This document shows positions 1 to 6,892 of a stretch of DNA of 12,941 nucleotides, one piece after another. This DNA is from Aquirhabdus sp. Lineage in GTDB: Bacteria; Pseudomonadota; Gammaproteobacteria; Pseudomonadales; Moraxellaceae. The position numbers were made by a program, and so were the translations under genes. The DNA lies in assembly GCA_030151145.1 (NCBI GenBank), contig JASLEL010000329.1, positions 1 to 12,941 on the forward strand. The letters run 5' to 3'. Each line of letters starts with the position of its first letter. Position 1 is the first letter of the stretch. The notes under the pieces were generated by a model. The model did no database searches. It worked only from the letters and a program-made list of their open reading frames with translations, and was not told where the DNA came from.

Positions 1-745
1 GCTGAAACACGTCCTGCTGCGGGATCGAGCCAAACATCATGGTACACCATGCTGCCATGAAGCCGACAATCGAGGCAAAGTCACCTTTGGGCCAGAAGTC
101 AAACTTGCCCTCCTTCATGGCATGATCGACCACATAGGCCACACCACCCACCTGCCCCGTCACTTCACCGCCGATCCACAGCATACCCAGCACGATGATA
201 ATCATCTGGATAAAGTCCGTGATCGCAACCGCCCACATCCCACCAAAGAAGGTATAAATCAGGATGGTTACAGACCCAATCCACATACCTTCCACATGAG
301 CAATGGCACCACCGGAGACGATATTGAACACCAACCCCAACGCCGTGATCTGCGCACCCACCCAGCCAAGGTAGGAAATCACGATGGCAACAGTCGTCAG
401 GAACTCAACCGCACGGCCATAGCGTAGCTTGTAGAAATCCGCCAATGTCAAAAGCTTCATGCGGTACAGCGGCGCAGCAAACAGCAGACCGACCAAAATC
501 AGGCATAAGGATGCGCCAAAAGGATCGGCAACCACGCTATTGAGACCGCCTTGCAGGAAGGTCGCAGGGATGCCCAGCACCGTTTCGGAGCCAAACCACG
601 TCGCAAAGACGGTCGCCGTCACCACGTAAAAAGGCAGGTTACGTCCGGCGATGGCAAAGTCCTTGGCATTGTGCACGAGACGACCCGCCCACAGACCAAT
701 CCCCACCGAGATCACCCAATATGCAATGACGAAAACAAATAACAT
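1..745 (-). CDS. Sodium:solute symporter (SSS family), N-terminal part
   Basis: The minus strand from an ATG at 745 stays open to the left edge (248 codons, no stop), so this is the N-terminal part of a larger membrane protein; SSS proteins usually have about 480-600 residues. The translation is a series of hydrophobic helices. After the first helix comes a conserved-looking stretch, AGRNLPFYV and then FATWFGSETVLGIPATF, as in sodium-coupled symporters of the SLC5/PutP fold. Later helices include TLADFYKLRYG and YTFFGGMWAVAITDFIQ, both typical of the family. A purine-rich GGGAG ribosome site sits about 6 bases before the ATG. The protein would sit in the inner membrane and import an organic solute with Na+. 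The substrate cannot be told from this half. About 425 gene-free bases lie upstream, so it probably has its own promoter there. Confidence 0.85.
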   Translation of the reverse strand, partial: MLFVFVIAYWVISVGIGLWAGRLVHNAKDFAIAGRNLPFYVVTATVFATWFGSETVLGIPATFLQGGLNSVVADPFGASLCLILVGLLFAAPLYRMKLLTLADFYKLRYGRAVEFLTTVAIVISYLGWVGAQITALGLVFNIVSGGAIAHVEGMWIGSVTILIYTFFGGMWAVAITDFIQMIIIVLGMLWIGGEVTGQVGGVAYVVDHAMKEGKFDFWPKGDFASIVGFMAAWCTMMFGSIPQQDVFQ

Positions 746-893
746 GACGCTCCCTTACCCCTCTTTATCTAACAGGTGCGGCCCATACAAATCTTGCTTT
801 AAAAGCGGCGAAAGGATAACCGACTAGGCCCACGAGGACAATCCTGTCCGGTCATCAATTATCGCCCTGCGTCGCCCGATCATAGGCCATAAC

Positions 894-921
894 CATGATC
901 CAATCATGCACAGATCATGCA
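894..921. repeat. ATCATGCA repeat cluster, possible regulator site
   Basis: CATGAT (894-899) and ATCATG (903-908) form an inverted repeat with a 3-base centre. ATCATGCA occurs at 903-910 and again at 914-921, an 11-base period of about one helical turn. The cluster lies about 150-175 bases upstream of the symporter start. The spacing would suit cooperative binding of a regulator, but that is inference. Confidence 0.35.
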
Positions 922-1090
922 AACCACCCCAGAAGCCCGCAAAAAACATCGTTCAGAGGTGTGGCCCATGTGACGGCACGCAAATACTCAACTTAAAACA
1001 CACGCGATTGCAGCACAAAATACGGAGGCATACAAAAGAAACCGTCCTACAAAGGGAGGATTAGGTGATCTGAATAAACATTGACAAGCG

Positions 1091-1125
1091 TGATAGCTAT
1101 CATCATGGCGGGATAGATGATGATA
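1091..1125. repeat. Two overlapping symmetrical elements
   Basis: TGATAGCTATCA at 1091-1102 is a perfect 12-bp palindrome. TATCATCA (1098-1105) and TGATGATA (1118-1125) form an 8-bp inverted repeat with 12 bases between, overlapping the palindrome. A consensus -35 box TTGACA sits at 1081-1086 on the plus strand, but no -10 box at normal spacing and no plus-strand gene follows. Role unknown. Confidence 0.35.
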
Positions 1126-1150
1126 TGACATCTATTGAGGATAGCGCAGG

Positions 1151-1200
1151 AAAAATAAAATAAGGCCTGCTGTGTCAGCGGGGCACCTGCGCTGACACAG
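1151..1200 (-). terminator. Probable rho-independent terminator of the 1245-2024 gene
   Basis: CTGTGTCAGCG (1170-1180) pairs perfectly with CGCTGACACAG (1190-1200), an 11-bp stem with a 9-base loop, starting about 45 bases after the minus-strand stop codon. Read on the minus strand, the stem is followed after six bases by a T-rich tract (complement of 1151-1163). The plus strand has no T run after the stem, so it acts for the minus-strand gene. The six-base gap before the T tract makes it weaker than the ideal. Confidence 0.6.
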
Positions 1201-1244
1201 TATAGAGGATGCTTTATTGATCGTGATGCCCATTAAAAACCGAC

Positions 1245-2024
1245 TTAAAGCACGATCAACTGCTCTCTGAATACGTCAAATGATTCAAAGCCGATCGATG
1301 GCTGGAACGCCTTATCAGACGAGAAATCCGCTGGGTTACGCGTCAAGGAGGCAACGGATGCATGCAGCTCGTTCATCGGCTTATTCTTCGGATTGAATGC
1401 ATAGTACAATTCTTGGCACTTTTTCAGTATACCCGCGGTATCAATACCTTGATTTTCAGCCTTCACCGTCTGTTGATATACGGATATAAAATCATTCAGT
1501 GATACTTTTTCCATATCGACAATGGATCTATACAGTACAAAAGCACTCACCTTATCGCATTTGTTCTTCAATGCGGAGGAGGTCACAGAGCGGGACCAGC
1601 CTGCAAAATCAAGGCGCACCATACTCACCCCCTCCAGCACTGCGCAGTATCTCAGCACCTCGCTTTCCGAGCCTTCCGAGGAACCAAATAAAATATCGAC
1701 AAAGCCAGACACCATCGTAGAGACTGCGGATTGATTATCTCCCGCAATAAAACCTTTAATAGAGTCATTCACCACACTACTAATATTTTTCGCATTATCG
1801 GAGGTATAGGCTTTGGTCTGATAGACGAAGGACTGTATCGTTGAGATCGGGAATGTCTTATCGGTTCCTTGCCCCGCGCCCAATAGGGATGTCTTGATTC
1901 TTTCAGCATAATACAGCGACTTTGCCTGCCCCAGCGCCATCAGCGAATCAAGATGCGCAGAGCATTCGTCCCGCAGTTCAGTACTGGCATCTTGGCCAAT
2001 CAATGCTTTGGTAATTGCAGCCAT
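1245..2024 (-). CDS. Unrecognised protein, 259 residues
   Basis: I do not recognise this protein. The start is the ATG at 2024 because AAAGGAG lies 9 bases upstream; the same frame is open to 2126 with no ribosome site, and the candidate promoter would put that part in the promoter and leader. The product begins MAAITKALIG, has no signal peptide and no clear membrane helix, and looks soluble and mainly helical. It has four Cys (21, 127, 156, 203) and one Trp (W143, in RLDFAGWSRSV). A Ser/Gly-rich loop follows a hydrophobic stretch near residues 105-121 (FVDILFGSSEGSES). The gene has its own candidate promoter and terminator, so it appears to be a single-gene unit between the symporter and the pnt operon. 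By eye its DNA is more AT-rich than the genes around it, which suggests acquisition by transfer. The ORF is intact and there is no mobile element beside it. Confidence 0.75.
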   Translation of the reverse strand: MAAITKALIGQDASTELRDECSAHLDSLMALGQAKSLYYAERIKTSLLGAGQGTDKTFPISTIQSFVYQTKAYTSDNAKNISSVVNDSIKGFIAGDNQSAVSTMVSGFVDILFGSSEGSESEVLRYCAVLEGVSMVRLDFAGWSRSVTSSALKNKCDKVSAFVLYRSIVDMEKVSLNDFISVYQQTVKAENQGIDTAGILKKCQELYYAFNPKNKPMNELHASVASLTRNPADFSSDKAFQPSIGFESFDVFREQLIVL

Positions 2025-2064
2025 AATCTTACACTCCTTTCCTTGGATGAATTTAAAATCGTAA

Positions 2065-2098
2065 GCAGCATCGTTTACACAGCAAATCCGAATGCTGC
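2065..2098 (-). promoter_or_regulatory. 5' leader hairpin of the orphan gene
   Basis: GCAGCAT (2065-2071) and ATGCTGC (2092-2098) are a perfect 7-bp inverted repeat, extendable by two pairs beyond a one-base bulge. If the candidate promoter at 2105-2133 is right, transcription starts near 2098 and this hairpin forms the very 5' end of the mRNA. A 5'-terminal stem is a known way to protect mRNA from decay. The leader is about 75 bases. Confidence 0.4.
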
Positions 2099-2104
2099 GC
2101 GTCG

Positions 2105-2133
2105 ATTTTTTATCCTTTGGGTTCATTAGTCAA
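2105..2133 (-). promoter_or_regulatory. Candidate sigma-70 promoter for the orphan gene
   Basis: On the minus strand TTGACT (2133-2128) is followed after exactly 17 bases by AAAAAT (2110-2105), matching the -35 consensus at 5 of 6 and the -10 at 4 of 6 positions. A very AT-rich stretch just upstream (about 2160-2220) could act as an UP element. The implied leader is about 75 bases. Confidence 0.45.
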
Positions 2134-2292
2134 CACCTGCAGCAGGCATTCAGACGTATAAATCAAGATCATAAAAAAAATCGATATAACATATACTTAC
2201 TTATAAATAATAAAGATTATGCTTTGCAATTACACTGCAACATACAGGGTGATGAATGTGCGAAAGATGAAAGTTCAGACGCGTACGCCAAT

Positions 2293-2322
2293 AAAAAAAG
2301 CCGCCCTTGTAGGACGGCTTTT
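2293..2322 (-). terminator. Rho-independent terminator of the pnt operon
   Basis: On the minus strand GCCGTCC, loop TACAA, GGGCGGC form a 7-bp GC-rich stem with one G-U pair, flanked by A/T pairs and followed by seven T (complement of 2293-2299). It begins about 20 bases after the pntB stop. On the plus strand the same site has a T4 tail and one mismatch, so it could act weakly in that direction. Confidence 0.85.
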
Positions 2323-2342
2323 CGTTCATCAACAACCGACGA

Positions 2343-3743
2343 TCAGTGACCGCCGCCATTGATGGCTTTGTACATTTCTTCGACCACTTTCTTGGCATCA
2401 CCGAAGATCATCATCGACTTGTCGAGATAGAACAGGTCGTTGTCCAGACCGGCATAACCAGCCGACATCGAACGCTTGATGATCATGACAGTACGTGCCT
2501 TGTTGGCTTCCAGAATCGGCATACCATAGATCGGCGAGCTTGGATCGTCTTTGGCCGCAGGGTTAACCACGTCGTTCGCACCAATCACGAGGACCACGTC
2601 AGTACCGGCGAAGTCAGAGTTGATCTCGTCCATTTCCAAAATGTCTTCGTACGGTACGTCAGCTTCAGCCAGCAGGACGTTCATATGACCAGGCATACGA
2701 CCGGCAACCGGGTGAATCGCAAAGCGAACCTTTACGCCTTTTTCTTTCAGGCTGTCGGCCAGCTCTTTGACCGCATTCTGGGCACGGGCTTGCGCCATAC
2801 CATAACCGGGCACGATCACCACACTGTCAGCATTGGACATCAGGAAGCCTGCGTCTTCAGCAGAACCGGAACGGTAGTTCTTCTGCTTTTGTTCACCGCT
2901 ATCTGCACTCGAAGCTGCAGTAGCACCAAAGCCACCGAACAGCACGTTGAACAGCGAGCGGTTCATCGCACGACACATGACGTAGGACAGAATCGCACCC
3001 GACGAACCGACCAGCGAACCGGCAACGATCAGCATGGTGTTGTTCAGGGTGAAACCGATACCGGCAGCCGCCCAACCCGAGAAGGAGTTCAAGAGCGATA
3101 CCACCACTGGCATGTCACCACCACCGATCGGCGCGATCCAGAACAGACCGAACACCAGTGCAAAGGCCGTCATGGCATAGAAGGCATTGATATCACCATT
3201 GATGAAATAGTAGATACCGAAGGCCAGCATGGCAGCGAACAGACCAGCTTGTACAGGTTTAACCCATGCACCCTTGATGGTCTTGGCCCATTTCTTGGCA
3301 GCCAGTTTGCCATAGGCAAATACCGATGCAGAGAAAGTCACGGCACCAACGAAACAGCCGACGAACAGTTCAAAGTTATGCACTGCATCCGGGGCTTCGA
3401 AAATCGCACGATTGTGCAGTACGGCAGCCACCGCAATGAAGACCGCTGCCAGACCCACGAGGGAGTGCATCAGGGCAACGGTTTCAGGCATTTGGGTCAT
3501 TGGCACGGTACGCGCACGGGCGATACCGATGATCGCACCCAGCACCATGGCACCACCGATCATGATCATGACCGGATTGTGTACCATGAAGAAGGTGGTG
3601 ATGATCGCCACAGCCATACCCAGCATACCATAGCGGTTACCCATGATCGCAGTCTTAGGACCGGACTGGCCGCGCAGGGTCAGAATAAAGAGAACGGCAC
3701 CAACCAGATAGAACCACTCTGCATGTTCAGCGATAAATTGCAT
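2343..3743 (-). CDS. pntB: NAD(P) transhydrogenase subunit beta
   Basis: This is the beta subunit of the proton-translocating pyridine nucleotide transhydrogenase, which passes hydride from NADH to NADP+ using the proton gradient. The product has 466 residues, the normal length. Residues 1 to about 275 form a bundle of membrane helices (domain II), including H93 in LMHSLVGLAAV, equivalent to the E. coli proton-path His91, and the IGGGDMPVVVSLLNSFSGW segment (206-224). Residues from about 300 form the NADP(H)-binding domain III with VPGYGMAQA (311-319), HPVAGRMPGHMNVLLAEA (344-361), GANDVVNPAA (388-397) and KRSMSAGYAG (423-432). It begins 12 bases after pntAB with an AAGGAGA ribosome site and is the last gene of the operon, followed by a strong terminator. 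The enzyme supplies NADPH for biosynthesis and redox defence. Confidence 0.97.
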   Translation of the reverse strand: MQFIAEHAEWFYLVGAVLFILTLRGQSGPKTAIMGNRYGMLGMAVAIITTFFMVHNPVMIMIGGAMVLGAIIGIARARTVPMTQMPETVALMHSLVGLAAVFIAVAAVLHNRAIFEAPDAVHNFELFVGCFVGAVTFSASVFAYGKLAAKKWAKTIKGAWVKPVQAGLFAAMLAFGIYYFINGDINAFYAMTAFALVFGLFWIAPIGGGDMPVVVSLLNSFSGWAAAGIGFTLNNTMLIVAGSLVGSSGAILSYVMCRAMNRSLFNVLFGGFGATAASSADSGEQKQKNYRSGSAEDAGFLMSNADSVVIVPGYGMAQARAQNAVKELADSLKEKGVKVRFAIHPVAGRMPGHMNVLLAEADVPYEDILEMDEINSDFAGTDVVLVIGANDVVNPAAKDDPSSPIYGMPILEANKARTVMIIKRSMSAGYAGLDNDLFYLDKSMMIFGDAKKVVEEMYKAINGGGH

Positions 3744-3755
3744 CAGGGGTTCTCC

Positions 3756-4106
3756 TTATTTCTTCTTGCGGAACATATCAAGCATGCGTTCGGTCACGGC
3801 AAAGCCACCGAAGATGTTGATACTGGCCAAAAATACCGCCAAGGCACCGAGCACGGACGTCGGCGTAATGGTCTGCAGATCGGCACTGTCAGCGACAGGG
3901 ATACCTACAACTTGCAGCATCGCACCAACAATGATCACACCCGACAGCGCGTTGGTCACCGCCATGAGCGGCGTGTGCAGCGCAGGAGTCACACCCCAGA
4001 CCACGTAGTAACCAACGAAGATCGCCAGTACGAAAATGGTGAAGATGCTGACAAAAGGCACGCTGGCAGCGTGGGTGACGGCTTGATTCACGATTTCTGG
4101 ATTCAT
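3756..4106 (-). CDS. pntAB: NAD(P) transhydrogenase subunit alpha, part 2 (membrane)
   Basis: This small subunit (116 residues) carries the membrane-domain helices that are fused to the C-terminus of PntA in E. coli. Three hydrophobic helices are visible, near residues 20-40 (VSIFTIFVLAIFVGYYVVWG), 50-70 (AVTNALSGVIIVGAMLQVVG) and 85-105 (SVLGALAVFLASINIFGGFAV). The VTPALHTPLMAVTNALSG and NIFGGFAVTERMLDMF segments are characteristic of the family. The end is basic (FRKKK). I chose the ATG at 4106 over the one at 4124 because AAGGAGA sits six bases before it. That ribosome site overlaps the pntAA stop codon, so translation is probably coupled. The split alpha subunit is common in alphaproteobacteria, Pseudomonas and Acinetobacter. 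Confidence 0.95.
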   Translation of the reverse strand: MNPEIVNQAVTHAASVPFVSIFTIFVLAIFVGYYVVWGVTPALHTPLMAVTNALSGVIIVGAMLQVVGIPVADSADLQTITPTSVLGALAVFLASINIFGGFAVTERMLDMFRKKK

Positions 4107-4116
4107 GTCTATCTCC

Positions 4117-5238
4117 TTAACCACGCTTGAGCAGAACTTGGCCGCTGTGGGTGACGAGCAGTGCTTTCTGTATCTCTTCTTCAGGATTCAGGGCAAGCGC
4201 GCCTTCTTTATCAAACAGGGTCACGACAAAGTTCAGGACGTTACGGGCATACAGCGCCGAGGATTCGGTGGCCAGCGTACCCGGGATATTCGGAATACCG
4301 AGGATCTTGACGCCGTTCTCAGTCATGACGTTTTGACCGACGACGGAGCCTTCGACGTTACCACCGGTTTCAACCGCCATATCGAGAATGATCGAGCCGG
4401 GCTTCATCTTGGCGACGGTCTCGGCTTTGATCAGACGTGGCGCGTTACGGCCCGGGATCAGCGCAGTGGTGATCACGATATCGGCGTTCGATACGGCTTT
4501 ATCGACGATCACAGCCTGATCCTTGACATACTGCTCGGACGGAATCCAAGCATAACCGCCAGTACCAAGCGCTTTGGCCTTCTCTTCTTCAGACATCGGC
4601 ACGTCGAGCCACTTGGCACCCAAGGATTCGACCTGCTCTTTAGCGGTCGGGCGCAGGTCGGTAGCTTCAACCACAGCACCCAGACGTTTGGCGGTTGCGA
4701 TAGCTTGCAGACCGGCCACGCCCACACCCATGATCACGACACGAGCAGGTTTAACAGTACCTGCTGCAGTCATCAGCATCGGAAACATGCGTTGGTATTC
4801 AGTCGCAGCGATCAGCACGGATTTATAACCGGCGAGGTTAGCCTGCGAGGACAGCACGTCCATATTCTGTGCACGTGACAGGGTACGTGGCAGCAGTTCA
4901 AGCGCAAACGCACTCACGCCCTGAGCAGCAAAGGCATCCAGATCCGGGTTGCGATACGGATCAAACATCCCGACCACGATGGTGTTTTGACCCAGTTTTT
5001 GAATCTCTTCACCTTTAGGTGCACGTACTTTCAGGATAATCTGGCTGCCGGCATAAGCATCTTCGGCAATCTTGGCACCGGCTTGCTCATACGCACTGTC
5101 GATGTAGGCGGCATGAACACCGGCTCCACGCTCAACAACAACGGTATGACCGCTGGCAACAAATTTCTTGACGGTTTCAGGAGTCGCGGCTACGCGAGTT
5201 TCACCCGCAACGCGTTCAGCTGGTATTCCGATCTGCAT
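4117..5238 (-). CDS. pntAA: NAD(P) transhydrogenase subunit alpha, part 1
   Basis: This is the soluble NAD(H)-binding domain I of the transhydrogenase (373 residues), first gene of the operon. It begins MQIGIPAERVAGETRVAATP, the alanine dehydrogenase/PntA N-terminal signature. The mobile RQD loop region is SRAQNMDVLSSQANLAGY (121-138). The Rossmann nucleotide-binding motif is GVGVAG (171-176), followed by the acidic residue at the end of the next strand (EATDLRP). Further family blocks are ALIPGRNAPRLI and SIILDMAVETGGN. The protein ends before the membrane helices, which are encoded by pntAB 10 bases downstream. The start at 5238 has a GAGGAA ribosome site 6 bases upstream. Domain I docks on the cytoplasmic side of the membrane subunits and takes hydride from NADH. 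All recognisable motifs are intact. Confidence 0.97.
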   Translation of the reverse strand: MQIGIPAERVAGETRVAATPETVKKFVASGHTVVVERGAGVHAAYIDSAYEQAGAKIAEDAYAGSQIILKVRAPKGEEIQKLGQNTIVVGMFDPYRNPDLDAFAAQGVSAFALELLPRTLSRAQNMDVLSSQANLAGYKSVLIAATEYQRMFPMLMTAAGTVKPARVVIMGVGVAGLQAIATAKRLGAVVEATDLRPTAKEQVESLGAKWLDVPMSEEEKAKALGTGGYAWIPSEQYVKDQAVIVDKAVSNADIVITTALIPGRNAPRLIKAETVAKMKPGSIILDMAVETGGNVEGSVVGQNVMTENGVKILGIPNIPGTLATESSALYARNVLNFVVTLFDKEGALALNPEEEIQKALLVTHSGQVLLKRG

Positions 5239-5325
5239 GAGTGTTCCTCAAGCTAAAGGTCTGATGTGGTTAGGCAGCTTTTTTGGACAAAAAACTACCT
5301 TGCGAATCTTACGCAAAGGCGTGCG

Positions 5326-5331
5326 ATTATA
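5326..5331 (-). promoter_or_regulatory. Candidate -10 box of the pnt operon
   Basis: The minus strand carries a perfect TATAAT about 90 bases upstream of the pntAA start. No good -35 box lies at 16-18 bases (TAAAAT or ATAAAA are the nearest), and there is no extended -10 TG. If used, it may need an activator; the leader would be about 80 bases. Confidence 0.45.
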
Positions 5332-5373
5332 CTGCAAAATGGTACCTATTTTATCAGTGAATGATGATATTTT

Positions 5374-5429
5374 TCGATGAAAGTATAATTTTTAATCTTT
5401 AGTTCTATTTCGGAACGCACTTTCATCGA
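5374..5429. repeat. 11-bp perfect inverted repeat in the divergent promoter region
   Basis: TCGATGAAAGT (5374-5384) and ACTTTCATCGA (5419-5429) are perfect inverted copies separated by 34 bases. The left arm abuts a plus-strand TATAAT (5384-5389), and the arm centres are 45 bases apart. With pntAA on one side and the DUF2817 gene on the other, the arms could be two operator half-sites for a regulator of one or both. No terminator function is likely: the loop is long and no T run follows. Confidence 0.5.
5384..5389 (+). promoter_or_regulatory. Candidate -10 box of the DUF2817 gene
   Basis: A perfect TATAAT on the plus strand lies about 140 bases before the gene start at 5531. No recognisable -35 box is present 16-18 bases upstream. 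It overlaps the inner end of the left arm of the 11-bp inverted repeat by one base, which would allow a bound regulator to block or recruit polymerase. Confidence 0.4.
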
Positions 5430-5530
5430 TTTTGCACAATCAACATATACGATGAACGGTTATTTACCGCAGCATTCACCTGTGCTCCACTGCGTGTGAT
5501 GAGATCTACACCATGTAGCATGCCATACTG

Positions 5531-6862
5531 ATGAACACTGCTGATGAACATCGGAACCCGACCATGAACTCTGCCCTGCCCCAAGCCCCCGCCGTATCTC
5601 ACGACAATCCTGCATCACCGCTGCCACAGATAAATGATCCAAAGCAAACGGCAGCCAGCTTACACCAACGGCATGGCGTTGAGATTGGCCTAAATGCTGT
5701 TTTTTCGGCCGACTATCTGCAAGCCCGGGCACGCTTCCGTGCAGCAGCCAATGCATTAGGGCTGACCTTGATCGCCTATCCGATCCAGCAGCAGGCACCC
5801 TCTGGTGAGGAACTGACGATTGATGTCGCGATTTGGGAAGGGCATCCCAACAATGTCCCACATGTACCATCCAATGTCGCCGACCCGGTGCAGGATCAGG
5901 TATTAATAGTCACAAGCGGGATTCATGGCGTCGAAGGCTTCTATGGTTCAGCCGTACAGATCCAGTTGATGCACGACTGGCTCGCCGAGCCTACCAAAAA
6001 GCCTGCCCAGCGCTGCGTGCTGATCCACGCCTTAAATCCCTACGGCTTTGCATGGCGTAGACGGGCCAATGAAGCCAATATCGATCTGAATCGTAATCTC
6101 TTAGTCGATGACAAGGCTTATAAAGGCAGCCCTGCACTCTATGGCGTCTTATATCCGCACCTGAATCCCAAAGGCACCCCGAGCCTCTTGGACTTCCCTG
6201 AATTAAAAAGCCGTCTGGCGCTGCGACGCTATGGTTTTGCTGCCCTCGAATACGCCATCACCGCCGGTCAATATGACTATCCGCAAGGCATCTATTATGG
6301 CGGTGCTGCGCGCTCGAAGCTGGGACAGCTCCTGCAAGCCCACTTTGCTGAATGGCTGGGCGGTCGCCATGAAGTCGTGCATATCGACTTTCATACTGGC
6401 CTAGGCGATTGGGGCACGTACAAGATCCTGTTTGATCACCCGCTGACAGCACAGCAAAGCCAGTGGATGAAGCAGACCTTTGCAACCGATCAGGTGGTCG
6501 AGGTGCCAAGCAACCATGAATACAGCTGGTCAGGATGGAAAGGGGGGCTGGGGAAATTCTGTCACCATCTGCTGGATGCGCAAGCTGACGCAGCACATCC
6601 CTATCAGTATGCCTGCGCCGTTGCCGAATTTGGTACGTATGAAGGATTACAAGTCCTCAAAGGACTCTGTGCCGAGAACCAAACGTACTGGTGGGGAGAC
6701 AGCCAGTCACGGCAGACCGAAGCCTCCAAAGCCCGCCTCACCGAACTGTTCTGTCCAACGGATATCACATGGCGACAGGAAACACTACAGCAAGGCTGCC
6801 TGCTTATTCATCAGGCATTGGCAGGGCTGACGCAGCAAAGTATAAGCAGCATCAGCAATTGA
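5531..6862 (+). CDS. DUF2817 family protein, M14-like zinc carboxypeptidase fold
   Basis: The 443-residue product belongs to the DUF2817 group of zinc-peptidase-like proteins related to M14 carboxypeptidases. Visible active-site elements, in M14 order: the zinc ligands H132 and E135 in TSGIHGVEGFYGS, the substrate-carboxylate pair N187-R188 in NIDLNRN, the third zinc ligand H288 in HIDFHTGLG, and the probable catalytic E366 in VAEFGTYEG. The set looks complete, so hydrolytic activity on a peptide or amide-like substrate is likely, but the substrate is unknown. There is no signal peptide; residues 1-45 are a Pro/Ala-rich, probably disordered lead. The start is uncertain: neither the ATG at 5531 nor the one at 5564 (M12) has a strong ribosome site. 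It is the only plus-strand gene here, divergent from pnt and convergent with the membrane protein at 6893. Confidence 0.85.
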   Translation: MNTADEHRNPTMNSALPQAPAVSHDNPASPLPQINDPKQTAASLHQRHGVEIGLNAVFSADYLQARARFRAAANALGLTLIAYPIQQQAPSGEELTIDVAIWEGHPNNVPHVPSNVADPVQDQVLIVTSGIHGVEGFYGSAVQIQLMHDWLAEPTKKPAQRCVLIHALNPYGFAWRRRANEANIDLNRNLLVDDKAYKGSPALYGVLYPHLNPKGTPSLLDFPELKSRLALRRYGFAALEYAITAGQYDYPQGIYYGGAARSKLGQLLQAHFAEWLGGRHEVVHIDFHTGLGDWGTYKILFDHPLTAQQSQWMKQTFATDQVVEVPSNHEYSWSGWKGGLGKFCHHLLDAQADAAHPYQYACAVAEFGTYEGLQVLKGLCAENQTYWWGDSQSRQTEASKARLTELFCPTDITWRQETLQQGCLLIHQALAGLTQQSISSISN

Positions 6863-6892
6863 CATGATTTAAGAGACTGGTTTTTAAGCAGC

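Larger units (their letters stand above)
746..1169. other. Gene-free region upstream of the symporter
   Basis: About 425 bases carry no ORF with a credible start and ribosome site on either strand. The stretch is the upstream region of the symporter (minus strand) and the trailing region of the orphan gene at 1245-2024. It contains short inverted and direct repeats: GGACA/TGTCC at 836-849, the ATCATG cluster at 894-921, and two symmetrical elements at 1091-1125, next to a plus-strand TTGACA at 1081. I could not identify a convincing promoter for the symporter. Confidence 0.6.

Noticed and set aside
122..742. Two short plus-strand open frames opposite the symporter
   Set aside because: The minus strand encodes continuous SSS-family membrane helices here; the plus-strand frames are His/Pro/Arg-rich shadows.
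2025..2126. N-terminal extension of 34 residues on the orphan protein
   Set aside because: It has no ribosome site at its ATG, and the candidate promoter and leader hairpin fall inside it, whereas the ATG at 2024 has a strong AAAGGAG.
2266..2274. GATGAAAGT, matching part of the inverted repeat arm at 5374-5384
   Set aside because: A nine-base match in 13 kb is expected by chance often enough, and it lacks a partner arm.
2346..4130. A 594-codon open frame on the plus strand antisense to pntB and pntAB
   Set aside because: It spans two well-recognised genes and their junction, has a His/Thr/Arg-rich composition typical of the reverse complement of biased codons, and has no ribosome site.
4105..4878. 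A 257-codon plus-strand open frame antisense to pntAA
   Set aside because: It is a shadow of pntAA with the same low-complexity character and no family motifs.
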